Below, piece by piece: positions 17,680-24,709 of a stretch of 54,547 nt of DNA. Source of the DNA: an uncultured bacterium (lineage in GTDB: Bacteria > Verrucomicrobiota > Kiritimatiellia > RFP12 > UBA1067). The stretch lies in the NCBI GenBank assembly GCA_902780865.1, contig CACZHC010000035.1, forward strand, positions 1 through 54,547. Direction: 5' to 3'. The number at the start of each line of letters is the position of its first letter. Position 1 is the stretch's first letter. The notes under the pieces were generated by a model, which had not been told where the DNA came from, made no database searches, and saw only the letters and a program-made list of their open reading frames with translations. The position numbers were made by a program, and so were the translations under genes.

Positions 17680-18253
17680 ATAGCTCCTCCTCCTCGACGC
17701 CGCGCAGTTCCAGAAGTGTCAGCGGACGGCGGGCGATTTCCTCGCCGAGCACGAGCAGCACCGCCGCGACATGCTTGCACGGATTCGCGTAGTCCGGGCA
17801 GCTGCATGCAGTCGTCATGTCGTATTTCCCTGGCGCGAGCTTGCCGCCTGGGAAAAGGTCGAAGCCTGCGGCGCGGAAGATCGACTCTATTTCCATCGGC
17901 ATGTCGTCGGCGAGAAGCCGCGCCGCGAGCATTGGCTCCTTCCTGATTGCCGCGACTATTGCCGCGTGCGCCTCTCCCTCGGGAACGCGAAAATCGACAG
18001 TGACGCCGTAGGGATCCTCGCGCACGCCGACTACTGACGCTTCGACATGTGGGCCTGCAAGGCGCATTTCCGTCACCTGGCCTGAGACTGCGTAGTTCTT
18101 GCCGCGCCCGAGCCGTGCGCCGAGCCCCATGCGCTCGAGCGTCTCTATCCAGCGGCGCCCCCACCATGTGCGGCCACCGCCCGCACGCGGCTCCTGCGCG
18201 CGTATCCCCGCGGCGAATCGCGGAATCCTGATCGGATAGTTCTTTTTCGACAC
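17669..18253 (-). CDS. SWIM zinc-finger protein
   Basis: 194 residues. The SWIM motif CSCPDYANPCKH (CxCx(n)CxH) lies near residue 155 and should bind zinc. The N-terminus (AGGGRTWWGRRWIETLERM) matches the bacterial SWIM proteins commonly encoded beside SNF2/RapA-type helicases; a broken SNF2 gene lies about 3 kb upstream. Start is GTG 18253: it sits 6 bases after a TATAAT box and lacks a ribosome site, so the mRNA is probably leaderless. Confidence 0.85.
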   Translation of the reverse strand: MSKKNYPIRIPRFAAGIRAQEPRAGGGRTWWGRRWIETLERMGLGARLGRGKNYAVSGQVTEMRLAGPHVEASVVGVREDPYGVTVDFRVPEGEAHAAIVAAIRKEPMLAARLLADDMPMEIESIFRAAGFDLFPGGKLAPGKYDMTTACSCPDYANPCKHVAAVLLVLGEEIARRPLTLLELRGVEEEELYEV

Positions 18254-18259
18254 CCCGCA

Positions 18260-18268
18260 ATTATATCA
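18260..18268 (-). promoter_or_regulatory. Extended -10 promoter giving a leaderless SWIM mRNA
   Basis: Minus strand TTATGATATAAT; the last T is 6 bases before GTG 18253, so transcription would start at or beside the start codon. Confidence 0.65.
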
Positions 18269-18326
18269 TAAATACCCGCAGACAGATGACTCCGCGGCAA
18301 ATCCAACCGCGCATATCCCCCAATCG

Positions 18327-19031
18327 CTACTTCACGACAACTTCGCAACGCGCACGGACTGGACGGAAGTCCTGCGGCATTCCAGCCCGAGACTGGACGA
18401 CGAGAAAGTACTTGCCACTCGGCGGAGTTTCGTCGAAAACGAAGTCGATCTCGCATTCATTCGACGAGAGGACGCGCGCGCGGGCGCGCTTAGCCATGCC
18501 GCGCTTCATCTTCTTCTCCAGCCACACGCCCTCGTCGTCGCGCCCTTCGACGACCTGAATGTTGCTTCCGACCCCGCGACAGGTGCGCCCGACCGATATG
18601 ACATTGGCCTTGCCTGTCTCGACATCCGTCACTCCGTATAGCGAGGCGCGGGCGCGGGCAAGCGAATTCACGGCCTTTAGATGCCGTTCGAGCGCGTGGG
18701 TCAGAGTCCTCCGCGCCTTGACAGCGCCGCGGACGAACCTCTCCTCAGTCTCGGGGTCGGCGTCACGCGCCGAAAGCGAACCAGACAGCCTTGGATAGAA
18801 TGTCGCAAGGCCCAGATTTATCTGACATCCCGCCTTGAGGGCCGCAAGTATGCCGCCTTCCACCAGCTCGACCGCCCGCTTGACCTCAAACGGCTTCACG
18901 AAGGATCGATCCGACCACCATTCGGCGAATGCATCTAGTCCCAATGTCTCGACGGGTTCCAGATCGGCCTGAAACTTGCCGCTCGTTGCACTCTTGCGCG
19001 TTGTCACGCGTAGCTCTTTCTTCCTTTCCAT
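18327..19031 (-). CDS. HU-like DNA-binding protein with DUF4469-type C-terminus
   Basis: 234 residues. The N-terminal half (FVKPFEVKRAVELVEGGILAALKAG, helical, to about 130) resembles the HU-like domain of Bacteroidetes-type DNA-binding proteins. The C-terminal half (VGRTCRGVGSNIQV, then CEIDFVFDETPPSGKYFLVVQSRAG) fits the DUF4469 Ig-like domain often fused to it. It is probably nucleoid-associated or regulatory. ATG 19031 has AAAGGAGAAAGG upstream and a 70-base leader, and its promoter is flanked by 21-bp phased repeats, so it may be autoregulated (inference). Confidence 0.82.
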   Translation of the reverse strand: MERKKELRVTTRKSATSGKFQADLEPVETLGLDAFAEWWSDRSFVKPFEVKRAVELVEGGILAALKAGCQINLGLATFYPRLSGSLSARDADPETEERFVRGAVKARRTLTHALERHLKAVNSLARARASLYGVTDVETGKANVISVGRTCRGVGSNIQVVEGRDDEGVWLEKKMKRGMAKRARARVLSSNECEIDFVFDETPPSGKYFLVVQSRAGMPQDFRPVRARCEVVVK

Positions 19032-19090
19032 AAGACACCTTTCTCCTTTCCTGAGGACGCCTTTAGGCTTCCCTACCTACACCTTGATGA

Positions 19091-19170
19091 ATATTGGCGG
19101 CATTATACCAAGTTTTGCCGCCAATATCAACGATATTGCCGCCTCTTTTGATAGAAATGCCGCCTCTTTT
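19091..19170. promoter_or_regulatory. Phased TGCCGCC repeats at the HU-like gene promoter
   Basis: TGCCGCC occurs at 19116, 19137 and 19158, exactly 21 bases apart (two helical turns), each followed by an A/T-rich spacer; an inverted copy (GGCGGCA, 19096-19102) overlaps the -10 box. This arrangement upstream of and over a promoter resembles an array of operator sites. Confidence 0.6.
19102..19110 (-). promoter_or_regulatory. Extended -10 promoter, HU-like gene
   Basis: Minus strand AAACTTGGTATAAT, 70 bases before ATG 19031. It is enclosed by the inverted 10-mers ATATTGGCGG (19091) and CCGCCAATAT (ends 19126). Confidence 0.7.
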
Positions 19171-19333
19171 AGTCAAGGTGATAGGTGAGAAGGCTCAAGG
19201 TGTAGGGTGCGAAGGGTCAAGGTGCAGGCATTGGACGCAGAAGGCGCAGGCAAGGAGCATGGTCTGATATCAGTGACAGCTTCCGCCTCGCAAGCCACAA
19301 GCAACTCGCAAACAGGCGTTTTACAATGGTTCC

Positions 19334-19374
19334 GCGGGGTCTTGTCTAATCGGAATTTGGTAGACTGTCCCCGC
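19334..19374. repeat. REP-like imperfect inverted repeat
   Basis: Arms GCGGGG...GTCTA and TAGAC..TCCCCGC surround a short centre. The GGGGACAGTCTAC type of end recalls repeats mobilised by REP-associated tyrosine transposases, which is family knowledge; no transposase is in the window. Confidence 0.45.
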
Positions 19375-19394
19375 CTGAATAGGAACAGCACTGT

Positions 19395-19607
19395 TCACAA
19401 TCCAGTGCGACAACAGGTAAAATAGACGATAAGACCTATTAAGATATAGCCGGAAATCAGAACGCCGAGAATTCTGACCGACCAACATACCCACTTTCTC
19501 TTAATCCGAAACGACCACTTGACCATCCATACACCCAAGGCGATTAGCCCGACGAGAATGGCTATCTGAACAACGGCAAAGATGGCATCTAACCAAAGCG
19601 GTGTCAT
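19395..19607 (-). CDS. Small two-helix membrane protein
   Basis: 70 residues from ATG 19607, just below the stop of the preceding gene (19609), with AAAGG upstream. Two hydrophobic segments (IFAVVQIAILVGLIALGVWM and ILGVLISGYILIGLIVYF) are joined by a basic loop (KWSFRIKRKW). A larger frame starting further right overlaps the upstream gene out of frame and is not used. The function is unknown; it is probably co-transcribed with the repeat-rich secreted protein. Confidence 0.6.
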   Translation of the reverse strand: MTPLWLDAIFAVVQIAILVGLIALGVWMVKWSFRIKRKWVCWSVRILGVLISGYILIGLIVYFTCCRTGL

Positions 19608-19608
19608 G

Positions 19609-20286
19609 TCACCAGACCTTTCGGCCGCGCGATAAGTTGAAGATCGGCAGCCACTTGACGAGGCCGTGCGGGTTGTAGTTGAGCAAGCCGACCTGAAAGG
19701 CACTACGCTCACCATAGTCACTCGCAGCATTAAACAATCCAACCTGTAGGCCGCCATCGGCATTGAACGCACCAATCTGGAAGCAACCGTTAAAATTGTA
19801 GAATCCAGCCTGCAACCCACCGCCGGCGTTGGCCAGACCAACCTGCAAACCCGGCAACCATGGATATGGATCTCCGCCCCGATCACCAAAATTTGACTCG
19901 ACATTAAAAGCACCAACGCTCACGCCGATATTGCGTCCCGTGAGGTTCAAAAGCCCGACCTCAAATGCATAATTGAATTCGCAGACATCGATCAGCCCAA
20001 CCTGCGTGAAATAGTTATTCGCGACTGCGTTCAGTGGTGCCAAAGAGGCAATAGCCGATTTCTGGTTCATGTTCAGCAAGCCCGCCGCAATACCATACAC
20101 ATCAGCATCGCCGGAGAAAAGCTGGAACGGACGATGCGAACAAATACCGACTTGGATTGGCGTCCAGCCAACACGCAAAAGTCCATCGTCGGACTCAGGG
20201 CTCACATCAATCGGGAAATGCGCGAGCGCCACGCCGCACAACAATGCCGCGCAACTGGCAACAACAACTTTATAGCGAACTGACAT
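19609..20286 (-). CDS. Secreted protein with repeated GxQxGxxN motifs
   Basis: 225 residues from ATG 20286. The signal peptide VVVASCAALLCGVALA is followed by repeats of the form LQVGLAN, LQAGFYN, FQIGAFN, LQVGLFN, FQVGLLN spaced about 13-16 residues. Such arrays suggest a regular beta-solenoid or surface repeat; they resemble the LA_2272-type surface-repeat proteins, an assignment I hold loosely. The start is chosen because the -10 box ends 7 bases before it, giving a leaderless mRNA. The role is unknown. Confidence 0.65.
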   Translation of the reverse strand: MSVRYKVVVASCAALLCGVALAHFPIDVSPESDDGLLRVGWTPIQVGICSHRPFQLFSGDADVYGIAAGLLNMNQKSAIASLAPLNAVANNYFTQVGLIDVCEFNYAFEVGLLNLTGRNIGVSVGAFNVESNFGDRGGDPYPWLPGLQVGLANAGGGLQAGFYNFNGCFQIGAFNADGGLQVGLFNAASDYGERSAFQVGLLNYNPHGLVKWLPIFNLSRGRKVW

Positions 20287-20293
20287 ATAGGAC

Positions 20294-20302
20294 ATTATAC
20301 CA
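20294..20302 (-). promoter_or_regulatory. Extended -10 promoter giving a leaderless mRNA
   Basis: Minus strand GATTTTGGTATAAT; the last T is 7 bases before ATG 20286. Confidence 0.65.
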
Positions 20303-20810
20303 AAATCTCGCAACCCTCGGCAATTGGCACGCGGCAAATTTGTCGCAGCCAAGGTTAAGCGAGTCGATGGAACATCGGCGAGCGCAGATACTACGAAAAA
20401 AAACGCGCCTTATGGAAGGTGAGGCAAGGGACGAGGGGGCGAGTGCCGAACTGAGCGACATGCGACGACGCGGTTCGTCGGATGCGCGGTGAGACACCCG
20501 AGCACCGCGCCGAACTCGACCAGAGGTGCCAAGCGCGGTCACGGTCGGGGCCGCAGCGGGGCGGAACCCTCGAAAACGAGACGAGTAGCGCAGGACTGCG
20601 ACCCGAAGACGTATATGTATACGTCGAGCGGTCGCAAGGACGCGCTAATCGGCCGTTTCTCGAGGGCGAGCACCGTTGCCCCGACCGTGACCGCACGCTA
20701 ATCGGCCGTTTCTCGAGGGCGAGCACCGTTGCCCCGACCGTGACCGCACATTGAAAGGCAGACCAGCACGAAAAGCCAAGAACGTCCGTTTGAAGACTAA
20801 CGCATTGTAA
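20303..20810. other. About 500-base gene-free region rich in repeats
   Basis: Between the leaderless promoter and the SNF2 stop no reliable coding frame appears. The region has two 53-bp tandem repeats (20643-20748), an inverted 16-mer (20536-20551) matching their ends, and the near-palindrome GACGTATA/TATACGTC at 20608-20625. A structured RNA or a multicopy element is possible; I could not match it to RNase P RNA, tmRNA or SRP RNA. Confidence 0.5.
20643..20748. repeat. Two tandem copies of a 53-bp repeat
   Basis: Identical units 20643-20695 and 20696-20748, each beginning CGCTAATCGGCCGTTTCTCG. The end of each unit (GCCCCGACCGTGACCG) recurs inverted at 20536-20551, so an RNA from here could fold into alternative long stems. 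Confidence 0.85.
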
Positions 20811-21359
20811 TCAGGCATCGGCAAGGCCGATGGCGTTCCAGAGTTTTTCGCCATCCTTGAGAAGACCGGCGAGAGATTCCTTTCGCTCGAGGATTTCCTC
20901 AACGCGCTCTTCGACAGTTCCTTCCGTCACAAAGACATGGACGAACACCGTCTTCTCCTGCCCGATGCGGTGGGCGCGGTCAGTCGCCTGCCCTTCCACT
21001 GCGGGATTCCACCATCGGTCAAAGTGAATGACATGCGTCGCTTTCGTGAGGTTCAAGCCGAAGCCGCCAGCCCTCAAGCTAAGCACAAACGCCGCAGGCC
21101 CAGCAGTGCCATCGAAGAGCGCAATCTGCTCCTCGCGCTGCGCGGCCGAAAGGCCGCCGTGCAGAAACGCAATCGGCTGCGAGAAGCGACGCTCAAGCAT
21201 CTTCTTCAGCGCCTCGCCCACTTTCGCATACTGCGAGAAGATGAGCACCGACTCGCCGTTCTCGAAAATCGTCTCGACAAGCTCGACGAGGCGATCTGCC
21301 TTGCCGCCCGAGACTGTCTCGCCGTCAAAGCCGTCGCAGGCGAGCTTGAGCCGCGTCAA
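20811..21359 (-). CDS. SNF2-family helicase, C-terminal fragment
   Basis: About 182 residues in this frame; the open frame continues to about 21460. It contains the helicase C-terminal core: SVLIFSQYAKVGEALKKML, LHGGLSAAQRE, LSLRAGGFGLNLT, HFDRWWNPAVEGQATDRAHRIGQ and FVTEGTVEERVEEIL, i.e. SNF2 motifs IV-VI. It should be one protein with the next fragment but is in another frame. Internal ATG 21359 is unlikely to be a real start. Confidence 0.75.
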   Translation of the reverse strand: MTRLKLACDGFDGETVSGGKADRLVELVETIFENGESVLIFSQYAKVGEALKKMLERRFSQPIAFLHGGLSAAQREEQIALFDGTAGPAAFVLSLRAGGFGLNLTKATHVIHFDRWWNPAVEGQATDRAHRIGQEKTVFVHVFVTEGTVEERVEEILERKESLAGLLKDGEKLWNAIGLADA

Positions 21360-23089
21360 AAGCGCGAAGATGTCGCCCTGCCGCCTCTCTCCCGCGCGGT
21401 AGTCGGCAAGCGCGCCCTCGTATTCCGCGCGCTCCGCCGGCGCAAGCGCGCAGTATTCGACGGCTCGAGAGCGCGGCGCAGCTTCTTTCCCTGCGCGGAA
21501 CTCGGGTCGGTTGCAAGTGGCTTCACAAAGCGGTCGGCAAACGACTTGCGGTCGCCGAGAAGCCCAGGGTTCAAGAACTCCTCGAGACTCCAGATGTCCG
21601 CAACGCCGTTCTCAATCGGCGTGCCCGTGAGCGCGAGACGGCGGCGAACGCCAAGCGCGCGAATCGCCCTCGCCGCGTGAGTGTCCGGGTTCTTTATCGC
21701 CTGCGCTTCGTCAAGGACGATTCCATCCCATTCCACTTCTGCAAACTCGCGGTGGTCGCGCACGATAAGCGCGTAGCTCGTCACCACTACATCGGCTTCT
21801 GCCGCCGCCTTCTTGAAGCCGCTACCGACATGGCGCATGTCTCCCTGGTGGACATAGACGCGCAGGGACGGCGCAAACTTCGCAAACTCATGCCGCCAAT
21901 TCGACAGCAGTGTCAGCGGAGCAACAACAAGGACCCTTCCCCCCTTGCTCCTAAGAATCCACGCAATCGTCTGTATCGTCTTGCCAAGACCCATGTCGTC
22001 GGCAAGTAGCGCGCCAAAGCCATTGTCGGTCAGAAACGAAATCCAATCGACTCCGCGCGACTGGTAGTCGCGGAGCGTTCCTTCGAACCCTGGAATCTCG
22101 ACGGCAGCTCCGCCACGCGTCACATTTGCCGCGCCGTCGTGCGACTGGCGAAGCCGGTTCAAGAGCCCGAGGATACCGCCGTCCGCAAGAACTTCTTCAA
22201 CTTCCATTCTCCCGACGGCGCCGATGCCGAGCGCAAAGGAGAGAGGATTCGACTTCGTCTTCTCGGACTTCTCGAGCGCCCGCAGCGCTTCACGCAGAAT
22301 TCCGCGATCGACTTCAATCCAGCGATCGCGGAAGAAGACGAGCGTGGAATTCTGTTCGAGTAGAAAGCGTATCTCCTCCGCGCTAACTTCCTCGCCAGCG
22401 ACCTTGATCTTGAGACGGACGCTTTTCTTTTCGTCGTCGCGCGACACATCTGCCGCGTCGCCATCTATCTCGGCAACTGCGGCGACAGTCGCAGCGAGAT
22501 CCACGCCCGCCACGGAGTAGCCCGCGTCCACGAGCTCTCGCGCACCGCGGCGGACGAAGTCCTCCGCCTCTGCCTTGGAAAGCCGCGCCTCAAGCGACGC
22601 GCCGGCGCTTCTGAGGCCGCGCAGCGCGCCCCACACGCTGACGGCCTGCCCAAGCGCGCGATACTGGGCGCGACCCTTCGGACGAGGGCACGAAAGCGTA
22701 AACGCGTTTTCGCTTGAGTCGCTCGCGGCATGGAAGCCGAAACAGAGCGCGCGCCTCGCCTCGACATCTTCACTGCCGCCGCCGTGCCATTCGGCAAGCT
22801 CCGCGGCGAATGCGGCGCACTCGGCGTCATCCCAGCGCACAAGCCCTGTTCGGCTTCTCAGAGCCATCGCCCATGCGTCGTGAAGCGTCTCGTACCGCTG
22901 GTCCTCGGCATCCTCGCTAAGAACAGTGACAGACGGGCCGCGCACATATTCGTCGACCCATTCGTTGTCCGCGCCAAGCGCGCGCCAACGCGCATGCCAG
23001 CCGTCGTCCTCCTTCACGAGATCGGGATAGAACTTCCCGTCCGCGACGAGCGCGAGCGCATCCCGCTGTCTCGGAGACGGCTGTTTCAT
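21356..23089 (-). CDS. SNF2-family helicase, N-terminal fragment (frame broken)
   Basis: 577 residues from ATG 23089 (MKQPSPRQRDAL), chosen because it abuts the GH10 stop; a longer frame overlaps that gene. It has an N-terminal SNF2-associated region, then Walker A DDMGLGKTIQT, VVAPLTLLSNW, DEAQAIKN (DEAQ box) and LTGTPIENGVADIWSLEEFLNPGLLG. After GKKLRRALEP the frame goes wrong; the other frame resumes with VEYCALAPAERAEYEGA. The conserved PFxLRRxKxxVxxxLPxK stretch expected between them is missing, so roughly 25-30 codons plus frame were lost. Probably a pseudogene, or an assembly error. Confidence 0.78.
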   Translation of the reverse strand: MKQPSPRQRDALALVADGKFYPDLVKEDDGWHARWRALGADNEWVDEYVRGPSVTVLSEDAEDQRYETLHDAWAMALRSRTGLVRWDDAECAAFAAELAEWHGGGSEDVEARRALCFGFHAASDSSENAFTLSCPRPKGRAQYRALGQAVSVWGALRGLRSAGASLEARLSKAEAEDFVRRGARELVDAGYSVAGVDLAATVAAVAEIDGDAADVSRDDEKKSVRLKIKVAGEEVSAEEIRFLLEQNSTLVFFRDRWIEVDRGILREALRALEKSEKTKSNPLSFALGIGAVGRMEVEEVLADGGILGLLNRLRQSHDGAANVTRGGAAVEIPGFEGTLRDYQSRGVDWISFLTDNGFGALLADDMGLGKTIQTIAWILRSKGGRVLVVAPLTLLSNWRHEFAKFAPSLRVYVHQGDMRHVGSGFKKAAAEADVVVTSYALIVRDHREFAEVEWDGIVLDEAQAIKNPDTHAARAIRALGVRRRLALTGTPIENGVADIWSLEEFLNPGLLGDRKSFADRFVKPLATDPSSAQGKKLRRALEPSNTARLRRRSARNTRARLPTTARERGGRATSSRF

Positions 23090-23091
23090 CG

Positions 23092-24693
23092 TCACTCGAC
23101 CTCGACGAGCTTGGAGCGCTCCTTGCCGTCGGCGTCCTTCCAAGAGAGACGATAGCGCCCCTTGAAACCGCGGAACGAGACTTTGCCGTCGGCCGCCTTC
23201 GCGGTCGTCTTAGTCTTCCACTCGCGGTTCACGAGATCGTCCATCGCGAAGTAGGCGGTCTTGGGCTGCATGTCGCGCGTGAAGATGCCGGAGATCGATG
23301 GTTCGCCCGGCGCGCCGCAGTCGTCGACGACATTCCACCAGGTGATGCCGTTCATCTTCTCCACGGAGAACCACGCGCGGTAGAGGTTGCGCATGATTAT
23401 CGCCTGCACCATCTGCCCGCGCTGCGAGTTGTCAGGCGCGGTGATCGTGATCTCGGAGAGGTGGATTGGCCTATTCGCCTGCGAAAGAATGCGGAAGCGC
23501 TCGGCTACTGCCGCTGGGCGAAGATGGGCGGGCCCCTCTCCGCGAGCAATGTTTACGGACTCAGCCGGATTGAACAGGTGCATCTGCGAGCCGACAACGT
23601 CGATGCGAGCGCCGTTGCGGAGAAGGTCATCGACCTGCTCGAAGAACGGACCCATGTTGTAGTCGTTGATGGTGAACAGCGCCTTTGGCGAAAGATACTT
23701 CTGCGCCCACAGGAACGACTTGTACGCGTAGTCCGCAGGCATCGGGCCGTACAGACTCTTGTCGAACAGCTTGCCGCGGACGGCCTTCCTGCCAAAATCG
23801 TCGAAGTCCGTAGCGCTCTCGTTGACGACATCCCAGGAGTCGATGCGGCTTCCGTACCGCTCGCCGATCTCCCTGACGCGCCTCTCGTAGATGTCGTTGA
23901 TGGCCTTGATGTAGGTCGGCACGAGCGCGGCGATCTCTTCTTCGGAGAGCTTGGCGTAGATTTCCTTCCACGCACCATCCCACCAACGCAGGTTGGGATC
24001 GTTCCTCGTGTCCTTGGTGCAGATCGGCTGTTTTATGTCGCGCACCGGGAGCTTTACTCCTGACGCGGCCTCAAGCGCGCGCTTCTCGCTTTCAGGGCAG
24101 AAGTCGTCCCAGAGCCAGGTGGGCGTGTGCCAGGCGTTGTTTCCCCATACGAGCGGATGGCCGTGGATACGCAAGCGGCGCGTCTTGAGGAAGCTGATCA
24201 CCGGATCGGTCGCGGGGCGGCGCCAATTCGGCTTGTACGCGACGGCCTTCGGGTCGCGCTCGTACTCGCGGTTCCAGTACTCCTCGGTGTCCTCGTAGCG
24301 TTCCTCGAAACGCGGAGCATACGGATACTGCTCGAGAGTACGCCAGTAGAACGCGACAGTCGCGGAGTTGAAGAGAGTGCCGTACAGTTCCTTGTAGCGG
24401 TCGTTCCACTCCTTCTTGCCGAGCTGGTTGAAGTTGAAGATGTGCGCGCCAAAATAGAACGCGTGGCCGACCTGCTCGACCTTCACATCCGCGCCGTCGG
24501 AAGCCGCGACTTCGAATGTCGCGTCCGCCTTGCGGTACTTCTCGATGTCGGCGTCGATCTTCGCCTGGACCTCGTCGTTCCAGATCGACCAGTATTTGTC
24601 GCTCATCACCGAGCGGTCCATGGCAAAATCGCCCTTCGCCGAAAAAGCCGTGGCGGCGACTGCACACGCGGCAAGCATCATTGTCTTGGTCAT
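23092..24693 (-). CDS. Secreted GH10 endo-beta-1,4-xylanase
   Basis: 533 residues from ATG 24693 (AAGGAG upstream); an in-frame extension lacks support. Signal peptide MTKTMMLAACAVAATAFSAKG. The GH10 (beta/alpha)8 barrel shows HGHPLVWGN, acid/base Glu in WDVVNES (about E292), NDYN, and nucleophile Glu in HLSEITI (about E414); ITWWNVVDD is also typical. The enzyme cleaves internal xylan bonds after export. A short C-terminal tail (KGRYRLSWKDADGKER) may be a small beta domain. No other xylan-use gene is near, so regulation and uptake partners lie elsewhere. Confidence 0.93.
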   Translation of the reverse strand: MTKTMMLAACAVAATAFSAKGDFAMDRSVMSDKYWSIWNDEVQAKIDADIEKYRKADATFEVAASDGADVKVEQVGHAFYFGAHIFNFNQLGKKEWNDRYKELYGTLFNSATVAFYWRTLEQYPYAPRFEERYEDTEEYWNREYERDPKAVAYKPNWRRPATDPVISFLKTRRLRIHGHPLVWGNNAWHTPTWLWDDFCPESEKRALEAASGVKLPVRDIKQPICTKDTRNDPNLRWWDGAWKEIYAKLSEEEIAALVPTYIKAINDIYERRVREIGERYGSRIDSWDVVNESATDFDDFGRKAVRGKLFDKSLYGPMPADYAYKSFLWAQKYLSPKALFTINDYNMGPFFEQVDDLLRNGARIDVVGSQMHLFNPAESVNIARGEGPAHLRPAAVAERFRILSQANRPIHLSEITITAPDNSQRGQMVQAIIMRNLYRAWFSVEKMNGITWWNVVDDCGAPGEPSISGIFTRDMQPKTAYFAMDDLVNREWKTKTTAKAADGKVSFRGFKGRYRLSWKDADGKERSKLVEVE

Positions 24694-24709
24694 TTGCTTT
24701 CTCCTTGAT

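Larger units (their letters stand above)
19032..19394. other. 363-base gene-free region with promoter, operator-like repeats and REP-like hairpin
   Basis: The left part holds the HU-like gene's promoter and phased repeats (19091-19170). Next is a run of degenerate GGTGNNG/AAGGTG repeats (about 19172-19230), then ordinary sequence, then an imperfect inverted repeat (19334-19374). No convincing coding frame is seen. Confidence 0.6.

Noticed and set aside
19173..19391. 72-residue minus-strand ORF
   Set aside because: Made of degenerate repeats and the REP-like hairpin; no ribosome site or signal.
20643..20748. Possible CRISPR array
   Set aside because: Only two directly abutting identical 53-bp copies, with no spacers and no cas genes.
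20400..20760. RNase P RNA, tmRNA or SRP RNA
   Set aside because: I looked for their conserved core motifs on both strands and did not find them.
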